Origin: Tenacibaculum aiptasiae
GTDB taxonomy: Bacteria > Bacteroidota > Bacteroidia > Flavobacteriales > Flavobacteriaceae
DNA: 64,000 nucleotides
Direction: 5' to 3'
Assembly: GCF_008806755.1 (NCBI RefSeq)
Contig: NZ_WAAU01000003.1
Span: 55,411-119,410, forward strand
Shown: piece by piece, positions 35,107 through 44,650 of the stretch
Layout of the letters: each line of letters starts with the position of its first letter
Position numbering within the stretch: position 1 is the stretch's first letter
The notes under the pieces: generated by a model
What the model saw: only the letters and a program-made list of their open reading frames with translations
Database searches by the model: none
Told to the model about the DNA's origin: nothing
Translations under genes and position numbers: made by a program

Positions 35107-37263
35107 ATGAAAAAAATTCTTTTCCCTGTCCTTTGTGCCAGTGTAATACTAGTATCTTGCAAAGAACAAAAACAAACCAAGAAAAACATTACTGTGAATT
35201 ATCCTGAAACAACCAAAAAACCTGTTGTAGATGATTATTTCGGAACTAAAGTTACCGATAATTACCGTTGGCTAGAAGATGACCGTAGTCCAGAAACTGA
35301 AAACTGGGTAAAAGCTGAAAACGAAGTTACTTTCGATTACTTAAGCAAAATACCATACCGTAAACAAATAAAAGATCGTTTATCTGAATTATGGAACTAC
35401 GAAAAAGTAGGTACTCCTTTTAAAGAAGGAAACTATACTTATTTTTATAAAAATGATGGTTTACAAAACCAATACGTATTATATAGAAAGGATGATAGTG
35501 GTAAAGAAGAAGTTTTTTTAGATCCTAATACTTTTTCTAACGACGGAACTACCTCTTTAGGTTCTGTTAGCTTTTCTAAGAGCGGAGATATTGTTGCTTA
35601 TTCAATTTCTGAAGGAGGTAGCGATTGGAGAAAAATTATTGTGATGGATGCCAAAAACAAAGAAATTATTGGTGATACCTTAATTGATGTAAAGTTCTCT
35701 GGTATAGCTTGGAAAGGTAATGAAGGTTTTTACTACTCTAGTTACGATAAACCTAAAGGAAGTGAACTTTCAGCAAAAACAGATCAACATAAACTATATT
35801 ATCATAAGTTAGGGACTAAACAAAATGAAGACGCTGTTATTTTTGGAGCTACTCCAGAAGAAAAAAACAGATACGTTGGTGGTTATTTAACTGAAGATGA
35901 TAAATATTTAATCATCTCTGCTTCAACATCTACTTCTGGAAATAAATTATTTTTAAAAGACTTAAGTCGAGAAAACAGTAAACTAGTTACCGTTGTAGAT
36001 AATTATAAGAATGATACTTATGTAATAGATAATCGTGATGATAAATTATATTTAGTTACCAACTTAAATGCACCTAATAAAAAGGTAGTAACAGTAGATG
36101 CTAAAAATCCTACTCCAGAAAACTGGAAAGATTTTATTACTGAAACTGAAAATGTTTTATCTCCTTCTACCGGTGCTGGATATTTCTTTGCTGAATATAT
36201 GGTTGATGCTGTTTCTAAAGTATTACAGTATGATTTTGATGGAAAATTAATTCGTGAAGTTAAATTACCTGGTGTAGGGTCTTCTGGTGGTTTTGGAGGA
36301 AAAACTGATGCTAAAGAATTATATTTCTCTTTTACAAATTACAATACTCCAAGCTCCTCTTATAAGTTTAATCCACAAAACGGTACTTATAAATTATATT
36401 GGAAACCAGCTATTTCTTTCAATTCTGATGATTATGAAAGTAAACAAGTTTTCTACACTTCAAAAGACGGAACTAAAGTTCCTATGATTATTACCTACAA
36501 AAAAGGATTAGAATTAAATGGTAAAAACCCAACTATATTGTATGGTTATGGTGGATTTAATGTTTCTTTAACTCCTTCTTTTAGCATTGCTAATGCAGTA
36601 TGGATGGAGCAAGGAGGTGTATATGCAGTACCTAACTTACGTGGTGGTGGTGAATATGGTAAAAAATGGCACAAAGCTGGAACTCAATTACAAAAACAAA
36701 ATGTTTTTGACGATTTTATTGCTGCCGCTGAATACTTAATTAAAGAAAAATATACTGCTTCTGATTTCTTAGCAATTCGTGGAGGATCTAATGGAGGTTT
36801 ATTAGTAGGTGCTACAATGACACAACGCCCTGACTTAATGAAAGTTGCTTTACCAGCTGTAGGTGTATTAGACATGTTACGTTATCATACATTTACTGCA
36901 GGTGCTGGTTGGGCATATGACTACGGAACTGCAGAACAAAGTGAAGAAATGTTTAAATACTTAAAAGGATACTCTCCAGTACACAATGTTAAAAAAGAAG
37001 CATATCCTGCTACTATGGTAACTACAGGAGACCACGACGACCGTGTTGTACCTGCTCATAGTTTCAAATTTGCTGCAGAATTACAAGAAAAACAACAAGG
37101 AGATAACCCTGTATTAATTCGTATTGAAACTAATGCTGGTCACGGTGCTGGAACGCCTGTTGCTAAAACCATAGAACAATACGCTGATATATTTGGTTTT
37201 ACATTATTTAACATGGGATTTGATCAATTACCAAACCCTCCAAAATCAAAAATTAAGAGTTAA
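35107..37263 (+). CDS. Prolyl oligopeptidase family lipoprotein
   Basis: A 718-residue S9A serine peptidase with lipoprotein signal ([17 protein letters not shown]). The N-terminal part is a seven-bladed propeller. The catalytic domain near residues 460-715 has the Ser in [15 protein letters not shown], Asp in [14 protein letters not shown] and His in [10 protein letters not shown], the complete triad. [16 protein letters not shown] is the usual S9A block. It cleaves short proline-containing peptides in the periplasm. It is monocistronic. Confidence 0.94.
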   Translation: MKKILFPVLCASVILVSCKEQKQTKKNITVNYPETTKKPVVDDYFGTKVTDNYRWLEDDRSPETENWVKAENEVTFDYLSKIPYRKQIKDRLSELWNYEKVGTPFKEGNYTYFYKNDGLQNQYVLYRKDDSGKEEVFLDPNTFSNDGTTSLGSVSFSKSGDIVAYSISEGGSDWRKIIVMDAKNKEIIGDTLIDVKFSGIAWKGNEGFYYSSYDKPKGSELSAKTDQHKLYYHKLGTKQNEDAVIFGATPEEKNRYVGGYLTEDDKYLIISASTSTSGNKLFLKDLSRENSKLVTVVDNYKNDTYVIDNRDDKLYLVTNLNAPNKKVVTVDAKNPTPENWKDFITETENVLSPSTGAGYFFAEYMVDAVSKVLQYDFDGKLIREVKLPGVGSSGGFGGKTDAKELYFSFTNYNTPSSSYKFNPQNGTYKLYWKPAISFNSDDYESKQVFYTSKDGTKVPMIITYKKGLELNGKNPTILYGYGGFNVSLTPSFSIANAVWMEQGGVYAVPNLRGGGEYGKKWHKAGTQLQKQNVFDDFIAAAEYLIKEKYTASDFLAIRGGSNGGLLVGATMTQRPDLMKVALPAVGVLDMLRYHTFTAGAGWAYDYGTAEQSEEMFKYLKGYSPVHNVKKEAYPATMVTTGDHDDRVVPAHSFKFAAELQEKQQGDNPVLIRIETNAGHGAGTPVAKTIEQYADIFGFTLFNMGFDQLPNPPKSKIKS

Positions 37264-37374
37264 CTAATATTAATTCAAACACAAACATCTTTATATTTTT
37301 AACTTTTTAAATTTTGATATTTTGTAAAAAAAATATGTTTATATTGCAATCATTAATCGTAAAACACAATTACT
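37264..37374 (+). promoter_or_regulatory. Upstream region of the GG-leader peptide gene
   Basis: A weak promoter candidate is present: TTG at 37314-37316 (or 37322-37324) and TATATTGC at 37340-37347. The two spacers are 23 or 15 bases, both off the optimum. Confidence 0.3.
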
Positions 37375-37548
37375 ATGAATTTTAAAAATTTGAAAAAGTA
37401 TCAATTAAAAAAAGATGAACTAAAAAACATTGAAGGAGGAAACAACAACCCTTCAAACGAACTTCAAAAGTTTGATTATTGTCCTTCTGGTTATGTTGAA
37501 GTATGGATTAATTATCGTTTTACTGGTTGTTTCTTACGACCTTTATAA
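37375..37548 (+). CDS. Short peptide with double-glycine leader (bacteriocin-like)
   Basis: A 57-residue precursor-like peptide. The leader QLKKDELKNIEGG (ending at Gly21-Gly22) fits the double-glycine rule exactly: Leu at -12, Glu at -8, Leu at -7, Ile at -4, Gly-Gly at -2/-1. Cleavage by a C39 peptidase-ABC exporter would release a 35-residue core with Asn-rich start, Cys36 and Cys52 (one possible disulfide) and aromatic residues. It is followed by a perfect terminator. No exporter or modifying enzyme is in the window, so these must act from elsewhere. Bacteriocin, pheromone or exported RiPP core are open. Confidence 0.7.
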   Translation: MNFKNLKKYQLKKDELKNIEGGNNNPSNELQKFDYCPSGYVEVWINYRFTGCFLRPL

Positions 37549-37581
37549 ACAATCTATATAAAAAACAACTTTACAAACAAG

Positions 37582-37612
37582 CTGAACAATGATATCATTG
37601 TTCAGTTTTTTT
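37582..37612 (+). terminator. Terminator of the GG-leader peptide gene
   Basis: Arms 37582-37593 and 37594-37605 are exact reverse complements (CTGAACAATGAT first), followed by seven T. Confidence 0.93.
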
Positions 37613-38008
37613 ATTTTTGACTTCTTCTTTTAAAAACCTTAAAACTTCATTAGTTGTTTAAATAACAACAGATAAACTTATTTTTTTTAAGTTTGTTACT
37701 TAATCCTAAAATTACTCATCAGCAAACTAATAGAAATATATTAGTTTTATAATATTTATCAGCAGATTTTATATTTTATTAAATCTGCTGAAATCAAAAA
37801 ATAAGAAATAAACTGTAACATTTTTTGCATTTAGTATTCTTATATAAATAAACCTAAAAACCATGATGTTTATTTCTTTTGAAACTATATTCAAAACGCT
37901 GTAATGATACATAGGTATTATAATTAAAACAAGAAAAAGATAAAAAAGCGAAACAAGAAGGAAAACAAATAAAAATCAATTGTAATTAAATCAATCAAAT
38001 TATATACA
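37613..38008. other. Gene-free stretch with three hairpins
   Basis: About 400 bases without a credible gene. Hairpins: GTTGTT/AACAAC near 37655-37671; AAACTAATA / TATTAGTTT (37724-37747); and TCAGCAGATTT (37759-37769) / AAATCTGCTGA (37781-37791). The last is an 11-base stem. They could belong to a non-coding RNA or the leader of the M13 peptidase gene; nothing conserved is recognised. Confidence 0.45.
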
Positions 38009-40147
38009 ATGAAAACCATTCACAAAATGCTGTTTACTACTGCTGTGGCTTCTTTAGCAATTGCATCGTGTAAAACAGATAAAAAAGCGGATAAACAACC
38101 TGAGGAAAAAGTTCAGGGAATTATCTTAGAAAACATGGATACCTCTGTAAAACCTACAGACGATTTCTTTAGATATGTAAACGGGGCTTGGTTGGATAAA
38201 ACTGAAATCCCTGCCGACAGAACTTCTTGGGGAGGTTTTGGAGAGCTTCGTAAAAAAACAGATGCTGATGTATTAGCTATCTTAAACAAAGCTATTGAAG
38301 AAGGAAACTTTCCTAAAATAAAAGATTCTGAAGGAAACGAAATCGATTCTGATCAAGAAAAAGCTGTAAACTACTACGAAACTATTATGGATACCGTAGC
38401 TAGAAACAAAGCTGGTAAAGAACCTTTAAAGCCCTTCCTAAAAAAAATTGAGGAGATTAAAGATTTAAACGGAGTACAAGAATTTATTACTAACATGGCT
38501 CCTTATGGAGGTGGTGGTTTCTATGGATTTGGAGTTTTCAACGACCTTAAAAACAGTAGTATGAATGCTGGTTATATGGGAGCTGGAAGTTTAGGATTAT
38601 CTAGAGACTATTATGTAGATGATAAAGTAAAAGATAAGCTTGAAAAATATCAAGAATTTGTAGCTAAAATGTTACAAGAATTTGGTGACGATGAAGCTAC
38701 TGCAAAGAAAAACGCTGAAACGATTGTTGGTTTTGAAAAAAGCTTAGCAGAACCAATGATGACTAAAGAAGAGCGTAGAGATACTCGTAAAATGTATAAT
38801 CCAATGACTATTGAAGAGCTAACAGCTTTAGCCCCAACAATTGATTGGGCAGCTCATTTAAAAGGAATTGGAGTTAAAAATCTTGATAAAATAGACGATA
38901 ATAATCTCGATAAAGCAGGTGATAAGAATCTTAATAAAGTAATCGTTACTGACCCTGGGTACTTTAAAGCAATGAGTGAAATCCTTAAAACTCGTCCTGT
39001 AGAAGATATCAAGCTATTATTACGTTGGAATGCAATTAATAACTCATTAGGATTATTATCTACCGACTTAGAAAAAGCTAACTGGGAGTTTTACAGTAAA
39101 GTAATGCGTGGAGCTAAAAAGCAACGTCCAAGAGACGAACGTGCTTTAGGTAACTTAAACGGTGCTATTGGAGAAGCTTTAGGTAAATTATATGTTGATG
39201 CTAAATTCCCGCCAGAAGCTAAGAAAAAAGCTAAGGAAATGATTGACAATGTAATGTTAGGTTTTGAAAAACGTATTGCTCAATTACCTTGGATGAGTGA
39301 AGAAACTAAGAAAAAAGCCTTAGAAAAATTACATAAATTAACTGTTAAAATTGCTTACCCAGATAAATGGAAAGACTATTCTGCTTTACAAGTTAAAGGT
39401 TTAAAAAACGGAGGTACTTATTTTGACAATGCTATTAATGTTTCTAAATGGAACTTTGATAAAAACATGGCTAAATTAGGTAAAGAAGTAGATAGAACTG
39501 AATGGGGAATGTCTCCACAAACAGTAAATGCTTACTTTAACCCTGTAAATAACGAAATCGTATTCCCAGCAGCAATTTTACAACCGCCTTTCTACAACTA
39601 TAAAGCTGATGAAGCTGTAAACTATGGTGGAATTGGAGCTGTTATTGGTCACGAAATCTCACACAGTTTTGATGATTCTGGTGCTCGTTTTGACGGTGAT
39701 GGAAACCTTAAAAATTGGTGGACTGAAGAAGATTCTAAAAAGTTTAAAGACGTTGGAAGTAAATTAGTTAAACAATACAGTGATATTATTGCCATTGATA
39801 GTATGCATTTAAATGGTGAGTATACTTTAGGTGAAAACATTGGTGATTTAGGTGGTGTTCAAGCTGCTTATGAAGGATTAAAAGTATTCTTAGAAAAGAA
39901 CGGTCGTCCTGATGATATTGATGGTTTCTCTCCTGAACAACGTTTCTTCCTTTCTTGGGGTACTATTTGGAGAACTAAAATGCGTGATGAGGCTTTAAAG
40001 AACTTAATCATGACAAATACACATGCTCCAGGTCAATATAGAGCTTATATGCCTCTTAAAAACGTTGACGCTTTCTATGAAGCATTTGATGTAAAAGAAG
40101 GTGATAAAATGTATTTAAAACCTGAAGAAAGAGTTAGAATCTGGTAA
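38009..40147 (+). CDS. M13 (neprilysin-like) metallopeptidase lipoprotein
   Basis: A 712-residue zinc endopeptidase with lipobox (AVASLAIASCKTDKK). The zinc motif HEISH is in GAVIGHEISHSFDDSGARFD. The downstream ENIGDLGGVQAAYEG carries the third ligand Glu, and NAYFNPVNNEIVFPAAIL is the conserved substrate block. C-terminal MRDEALKNLIMTNTHAPGQY and RVRIW complete the family. It degrades oligopeptides in the periplasm or at the surface. Residues near 290-310 carry a small Asp/Lys/Asn-rich repeat (NLDKIDDNNLDKAGDKNLNK) that looks like a recent insertion. Confidence 0.95.
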   Translation: MKTIHKMLFTTAVASLAIASCKTDKKADKQPEEKVQGIILENMDTSVKPTDDFFRYVNGAWLDKTEIPADRTSWGGFGELRKKTDADVLAILNKAIEEGNFPKIKDSEGNEIDSDQEKAVNYYETIMDTVARNKAGKEPLKPFLKKIEEIKDLNGVQEFITNMAPYGGGGFYGFGVFNDLKNSSMNAGYMGAGSLGLSRDYYVDDKVKDKLEKYQEFVAKMLQEFGDDEATAKKNAETIVGFEKSLAEPMMTKEERRDTRKMYNPMTIEELTALAPTIDWAAHLKGIGVKNLDKIDDNNLDKAGDKNLNKVIVTDPGYFKAMSEILKTRPVEDIKLLLRWNAINNSLGLLSTDLEKANWEFYSKVMRGAKKQRPRDERALGNLNGAIGEALGKLYVDAKFPPEAKKKAKEMIDNVMLGFEKRIAQLPWMSEETKKKALEKLHKLTVKIAYPDKWKDYSALQVKGLKNGGTYFDNAINVSKWNFDKNMAKLGKEVDRTEWGMSPQTVNAYFNPVNNEIVFPAAILQPPFYNYKADEAVNYGGIGAVIGHEISHSFDDSGARFDGDGNLKNWWTEEDSKKFKDVGSKLVKQYSDIIAIDSMHLNGEYTLGENIGDLGGVQAAYEGLKVFLEKNGRPDDIDGFSPEQRFFLSWGTIWRTKMRDEALKNLIMTNTHAPGQYRAYMPLKNVDAFYEAFDVKEGDKMYLKPEERVRIW

Positions 40148-40173
40148 AAAGATTTTTTCTTTTGATAAAATAC

Positions 40174-40205
40174 AAAAACCGATGCTTTTGCATCGGTTTT
40201 TTTTA
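40174..40205 (+). terminator. Terminator of the M13 peptidase gene
   Basis: A 12-base stem AAAAACCGATGC / GCATCGGTTTTT, loop TTTT, followed by T residues. Confidence 0.93.
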
Positions 40206-40237
40206 TATAAAAAATAGAGTTCATTATTTTTGCAACT

Positions 40238-41170
40238 ATGTTAAAAGTTAACAATATCTCTTTTTCATATTCTGATGAAAAATCAACCTTAAAAAACATT
40301 AATTTCTCCTTAGAAAAAGGCGAGCATTTATGTGTTATGGGGGAAAGTGGTTGTGGAAAATCTACTTTATTAAAAGCTATCTACGGCTTATTAGATTTAA
40401 ATGAAGGTACACTTTACTGGAATGATATTCAAATTTTAGGTCCAGCCCATCATTTGGTGCCTGGAATGGATTTTTTTAAGTACGTAGCTCAAGATTTTGA
40501 CCTAATGCCTTTTATTTCTGTAAGTGAAAACATTAAAAAATTTCTTTCTCGTTTTTACCCAGAAGAAGCAGAAAAAAGAACACAAGAACTCCTTGATGTT
40601 ATAGAAATGACTTCGTTTGCTAACGAAAAAGTAAAAAATTTAAGTGGAGGTCAACAACAACGAGTTGCCATAGCTAGAGCAATAGCTAAACAACCTGAAT
40701 TACTTCTTTTAGATGAACCTTTTAGCCAAATAGACAACTTTAAAAAGAATTCTCTACGAAGGAAGTTATTTGCTTATTTAAAAGCAAATAATATTTCCTG
40801 TATCGTTGCAACGCATGACGGTAACGACGCTTTATCTTTTGCTGATAAAATGATTGTAATAAAAAATCATAAAGTTATTGCTAATGATACACCTGATAGT
40901 TTATACAAAGGATTAAAACAAAAATATATTGCTTCTTTATTTGATGATGTGAATGAGTTTTTTTTGAACGAAAAACAAGTTTTATTATATCCTCATCAAA
41001 TACAAGTTGTTGAATATTCTAACAATAAAGCTATTGTTAAAAAAGCATATTTTAAAGGATATTATTGGCTTATAGAAGCATATTATAATAATCAAACTAT
41101 TTTCTTCAACTATCATTCAATTATAGATACAAAAAAAACAGTTTCATTAGCGTTCAATGAAACTGTTTAA
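40238..41170 (+). CDS. ABC transporter ATP-binding protein
   Basis: A 310-residue ATPase. Walker A GESGCGKST at 35-43, Q-loop in YVAQDFDLMPF, signature LSGGQQQRVAIARAIA, Walker B LLLLDEPF and H-loop ATHDGND are all intact. About 90 C-terminal residues form an extra domain, as in importers of the PotA/ModC type. No permease or binding protein gene is adjacent, so the transported substrate is unknown. The final codons double as the hairpin of a minus-strand terminator. Confidence 0.9.
   Translation: MLKVNNISFSYSDEKSTLKNINFSLEKGEHLCVMGESGCGKSTLLKAIYGLLDLNEGTLYWNDIQILGPAHHLVPGMDFFKYVAQDFDLMPFISVSENIKKFLSRFYPEEAEKRTQELLDVIEMTSFANEKVKNLSGGQQQRVAIARAIAKQPELLLLDEPFSQIDNFKKNSLRRKLFAYLKANNISCIVATHDGNDALSFADKMIVIKNHKVIANDTPDSLYKGLKQKYIASLFDDVNEFFLNEKQVLLYPHQIQVVEYSNNKAIVKKAYFKGYYWLIEAYYNNQTIFFNYHSIIDTKKTVSLAFNETV
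41128..41168 (-). terminator. Minus-strand terminator inside the end of the ABC gene
   Basis: A 13-base perfect stem AAACAGTTTCATT (41136-41148) / AATGAAACTGTTT (41156-41168) with a 7-base loop. On the minus strand eight T follow directly (41138-41131). It stops transcripts from the greA-like/oxidoreductase operon. Confidence 0.85.
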
Positions 41171-41361
41171 ACCAATAATAACTATCTCATAATTATTACT
41201 CAACTATTTTAATATACTTTTATATCTACAGAAAAATACACTCTTACCAGTCTAAACACTAAAAAATGATAAAAGTGTACTATAAAACTTCTTTTCCTCA
41301 TGAAGGGTAGCAACCTTTCCTATGATAAAACCGTTTTAATTTATTTTACCCTACTTTTTAT

Positions 41362-41811
41362 TTAAAAAATTTCCTTTATTGTTTGTTTATTACCATTAAA
41401 CACAAAAGATTCTGTTGCTTTTTTCCCTAGTAATAAACGTCCTATTGGTGAAGAAACTGAAACTGAAAAATAAACTTTATCTGCTATTTTTAATTGCCCA
41501 GAACTAATACTTAAAAAATACGCGTTTTTATTCGTTATAACTACATTTCCTAAGTGAGCCACATCTGTTACTCTTTCTAAATTAATTTTAGAAAGCGTTT
41601 CTTTCATTTTTTCAACTCCACTAAGTTGCTGACTTGCTTTTTCCATTTCTAACTGCAACATTGCTCTTCCTGTTTCATGTTTATCTCCAGCTGAGCTTTT
41701 TGTTTCAGATTGTAATGCTTTTTTATTAGATGAAATTATTTCTTCAATTGTTTTCATCCGTTTATTTACATAAGCAACACATTGCTTAAACAATTCTTCT
41801 TTTATATTCAT
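41362..41811 (-). CDS. GreA/GreB-family transcript elongation factor
   Basis: A 149-residue Gre-like protein. The N-terminal coiled coil (KRMKTIEEIISSNKKALQSE, tip SSAGDKHETGRAMLQLEMEK) carries acidic tip residues that in GreA enter the RNA polymerase channel and trigger transcript cleavage. The C-terminal FKBP-like lobe has VSVSSPIGRLLLGKK. It is a divergent short Gre type found in flavobacteria, not the main GreA. Its start overlaps the end of the upstream oxidoreductase by 4 bases. Confidence 0.8.
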   Translation of the reverse strand: MNIKEELFKQCVAYVNKRMKTIEEIISSNKKALQSETKSSAGDKHETGRAMLQLEMEKASQQLSGVEKMKETLSKINLERVTDVAHLGNVVITNKNAYFLSISSGQLKIADKVYFSVSVSSPIGRLLLGKKATESFVFNGNKQTIKEIF

Positions 41812-42917
41812 ACCAAATCTGCTAATTCTTTTCCAACCAAGCTACCTATAGCAACTCCCATTCCTCCTAAACGAACACCACAAAAAACATTATTAGACAA
41901 TTGTTTCACAATAGCCTTTTTTTGATTTCCAACTCCCATAATACCACTCCACCTATGATCTATTTCAAAATTGTTCTTGGGTAAAATTACTGTTTTTAAA
42001 ATCTCTTCTAATTTATTTTGAATTAACTCTGTTTGTCCAAACTCTACAGTTTCCTCTGCTTTAAAATCTAAATTCCTTCCTCCTCCAAACAATATTCTAT
42101 TATCAATATTTCTAAAATAATAATATCCTTTATCTAAATGAAAAGTTCCTTTGATATGAAGGTTTTTAATCGGTTTCGTAATTAAAACTTGTGCTCTAGC
42201 AGGTTGTACATCTTCCTTAAGTAATTGTTTTGCAAAACCGTTGGTAGCAATGAATATTTTTTTAGTCGTAAATTCTATCTGTTTAGTTTTAACAACTATA
42301 CTTCCGTTAAGTTCAGTATAATTTTCAACAGCTATATTATTAATAATTTTGATTCCAAACGACTGAGCTAAATTTAATAAACATGTAGCCATTTTACCAG
42401 TATCTATCTGACCTTCAAATTCATTTACAATATAATTTCCATGAATATTATTAAAACCAAAAATGTTTTCATTTACATGAAAAACATCTGATTTAAATAA
42501 AGGTTTTAACAATTCATTTATTTTATCTTTTTTACTCAAACAGTCTTCAAAAAAAGCATCATCTTGAAATAATTCGTATCCTTTATTTTGTTGAAAATCG
42601 ATGTTTTTATCTCCTAAATTCTTTTTCAACAACTCTAACCCTTCCCATCTTTTTTTTACTAAATTAAAAACCTCTTCTTCAGTATGTGTATTTAAGTCGT
42701 CAATTAATTCAGATAAACTTCCAAAACAAGCAAACCCAGCATTTTTAGTACTAGCTCCCTGAGGTAAAGTTCCTTTTTCTAAAATTAAAATCTTCGATTT
42801 CGGGTATTTTTTCTTTAATTCTAATGCACAATTTAATCCGACAATTCCACTACCTACTACTGTAAAATCAACATTAGTAAACCACTCCTTAAGCTCCCAA
42901 TAACTGTAATTCAACAT
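41808..42917 (-). CDS. DAO-type FAD-dependent oxidoreductase
   Basis: A 369-residue flavoenzyme from the chosen start MLNYSYWELKEW; a 20-residue longer form has no family support. The Rossmann motif VVGSGIVGLNCALELKKKYP and LILEKGTLPQGASTKNAGFA match the glycine/D-amino-acid oxidase (DAO) family. The C-terminal substrate part has WSGIMGVGNQKKAIVKQL and GVRLGGMGVAIGSLVG. It oxidises an amine or amino acid; substrate unknown. It is coupled by a 4-base overlap to a Gre-like gene, an unexpected partner. Confidence 0.88.
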   Translation of the reverse strand: MLNYSYWELKEWFTNVDFTVVGSGIVGLNCALELKKKYPKSKILILEKGTLPQGASTKNAGFACFGSLSELIDDLNTHTEEEVFNLVKKRWEGLELLKKNLGDKNIDFQQNKGYELFQDDAFFEDCLSKKDKINELLKPLFKSDVFHVNENIFGFNNIHGNYIVNEFEGQIDTGKMATCLLNLAQSFGIKIINNIAVENYTELNGSIVVKTKQIEFTTKKIFIATNGFAKQLLKEDVQPARAQVLITKPIKNLHIKGTFHLDKGYYYFRNIDNRILFGGGRNLDFKAEETVEFGQTELIQNKLEEILKTVILPKNNFEIDHRWSGIMGVGNQKKAIVKQLSNNVFCGVRLGGMGVAIGSLVGKELADLV

Positions 42918-42992
42918 CTTAAAAATATAAATATATTTGTACCTTGGCACACTACTTGAATGTCTAAAATTAAACAATAAAATAGTAATCCT

Positions 42993-43484
42993 ATGAAATT
43001 ATTCGGAATCTTAATATTAGCTTTTACATTTACTCAATGTGCAAGCATGAAAATGGATAGCAATCCTCCTTTTTCTGTAAAACATGCTACATACACTCAT
43101 ATAACAGGTGGTTTACCTGGTAATAATAGTCTTGATTTAATTATTGAATTTACTTCAGAAGATTCAGTTAATTTTGAAAAGGTTTTCTTTCAAAATAGAA
43201 TTACGAAAGCTGTAATTGAAAAAAAACAGGATAAGCAATATATAGCCGCACGTTATAATACCTCAACAAATCAAGCTAAAAAAGATTTAACATTACATGC
43301 TGACCCTAAAGAAGAACATGGAAATACAGCTGGTGCAAAAAGCGAAAAAGATTTTCCTTTTAAATTAAAAGAAAATGAAGCCATCGTTACCTATAAAGTA
43401 GGAACTAAAATTCATTATTATAAAATAGAAAACATTAAAAAAGGAGAAAAGGTTTTTATGCCATCGGTAAAACCTCAATACTAA
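42993..43484 (+). CDS. Hypothetical lipoprotein
   Basis: A 163-residue lipoprotein (Cys16 in ILAFTFTQCASMKM). The mature part has FSVKHATYTHITGGLPGNNS, then beta strands and a basic tail. I recognise no domain. Divergent from the DAO oxidoreductase and closed by its own terminator, so it is a single-gene unit at the cell envelope. Confidence 0.75.
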   Translation: MKLFGILILAFTFTQCASMKMDSNPPFSVKHATYTHITGGLPGNNSLDLIIEFTSEDSVNFEKVFFQNRITKAVIEKKQDKQYIAARYNTSTNQAKKDLTLHADPKEEHGNTAGAKSEKDFPFKLKENEAIVTYKVGTKIHYYKIENIKKGEKVFMPSVKPQY

Positions 43485-43487
43485 AAT

Positions 43488-43514
43488 AAAAAACACCTCA
43501 ATGAGGTGTTTTTT
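43488..43514. terminator. Terminator of the lipoprotein gene
   Basis: A 13-base stem AAAAAACACCTCA / TGAGGTGTTTTTT with a one-base centre and further T residues. Confidence 0.9.
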
Positions 43515-43567
43515 ATTTTTGGCACGTAATTTGAAAACGTATAAGCATAACCATAAAATGAAAGCTT

Positions 43568-44494
43568 ATGAAACGTATAAAATTACTATTCTTATTTATA
43601 GCAACAAGTGTTACTCTTACATCTTGTGTTGTACAAAATGAAATAATTGATGATAATGCTTTTTCATTAAACCAATTTATCTCTAGTTACGATTTATGGT
43701 ATATTGATTACCATAGAACTACTGGTACAGGTGATGTTCCTTTCCTATCTAAAGCATTTACAGTATCATTTTTAAATGGAACTATGTATGCTAATAATAA
43801 TATTGCAGATATCGGTAAAACAGGAAATGGTTTAGGAATTATAGTTGGTAGATATGGGGCAATAGGAACAGTTTTAGAAACACGTCATAATTTAGATGGA
43901 AATTACGACTTTGAGGTTGTTCAATTATCAAATAATGAAATTAGAATTGATGATTTATCACAAAATGTTAGTTATTATCTAATAGGTTACCAAAGAAATA
44001 ATTTTGATTACGATAAATTATTTTATGAAAACATAGAATATTTTTTACAAGAATATATTGCTTGGGAAAGAATAGATGCAAAAGGAGGAACTCCAAATGC
44101 ATTTGATGACGAGCATTTTTTACAGTTTACTCCTGAGAACAACGTAACATTTTATTCTTCTCATGATGCTTTTGGCACGAATATTGATATAATTAAGTGG
44201 GACTATGTGGGAGGTTATGAAGTAGCCAATATTTCAGGATTCGAGAATCTAAAACTTTTAACACTTAATTATGATGGTGGAGATACTGAAAGATTTGAGT
44301 TAAGCGTTATAGATGATGAAACAATAGAGTTGTTCCACTTAAGTTCAAAAACAACGTACACTTTTTCTGGTAGAGGATTTGTACAATATTTAAAAGGTAA
44401 AAACAAAAGTACTGCAAAGTCTACCGTAAGGAATAGCGGTAGAAAACGTACTAAAATACAACGAAAGACAGTTGATAGAAAATATTTAAAATAA
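43568..44494 (+). CDS. Conserved-type lipoprotein, lipocalin-like
   Basis: A 308-residue lipoprotein (Cys20 in TSVTLTSCVVQNE). Two similar halves contain YDLWYIDYHRTTGTGDVPFL / YIAWERIDAKGGTPNAFDDE and later strands, which suggests two beta-barrel, lipocalin-like modules. The tail is very basic (NSGRKRTKIQRKTVDRKYLK). Relatives in flavobacteria are, I believe, often mislabelled nicotinic acid mononucleotide adenyltransferase; no HxGH nucleotidyltransferase motif is present here. Function unknown. Confidence 0.75.
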   Translation: MKRIKLLFLFIATSVTLTSCVVQNEIIDDNAFSLNQFISSYDLWYIDYHRTTGTGDVPFLSKAFTVSFLNGTMYANNNIADIGKTGNGLGIIVGRYGAIGTVLETRHNLDGNYDFEVVQLSNNEIRIDDLSQNVSYYLIGYQRNNFDYDKLFYENIEYFLQEYIAWERIDAKGGTPNAFDDEHFLQFTPENNVTFYSSHDAFGTNIDIIKWDYVGGYEVANISGFENLKLLTLNYDGGDTERFELSVIDDETIELFHLSSKTTYTFSGRGFVQYLKGKNKSTAKSTVRNSGRKRTKIQRKTVDRKYLK

Positions 44495-44540
44495 AGTTTG
44501 GTTAGTTGATTTTTGGTTGGTGTAGTTACCAACTAAAAGG

Positions 44541-44567
44541 AACCGCCCCCACAAAGGGGCGGTTTTT
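44541..44567 (+). terminator. GC-rich intrinsic terminator
   Basis: A 9-base stem AACCGCCCC / GGGGCGGTT with loop CACAAA and T5. It is strikingly GC-rich for this AT-rich DNA. Confidence 0.93.
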
Positions 44568-44650
44568 ATTTTTATAAACTTTTTGTTAAGTATCTTTATA
44601 AAGGTTTTATTTTTTAGTTGAATAACCTACCTTTAACCAAAACATAAATA

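Noticed and set aside
41171..41361. Possible riboswitch or small RNA in the gap after the ABC gene
   Set aside because: Only weak 4-5 base pairings were found and no riboswitch core was recognised. It is the 3' region of the convergent greA-like transcript.
43568..44494. Nicotinic acid mononucleotide adenylyltransferase annotation
   Set aside because: The protein is a lipoprotein without the HxGH and ISSTxxR nucleotidyltransferase motifs.
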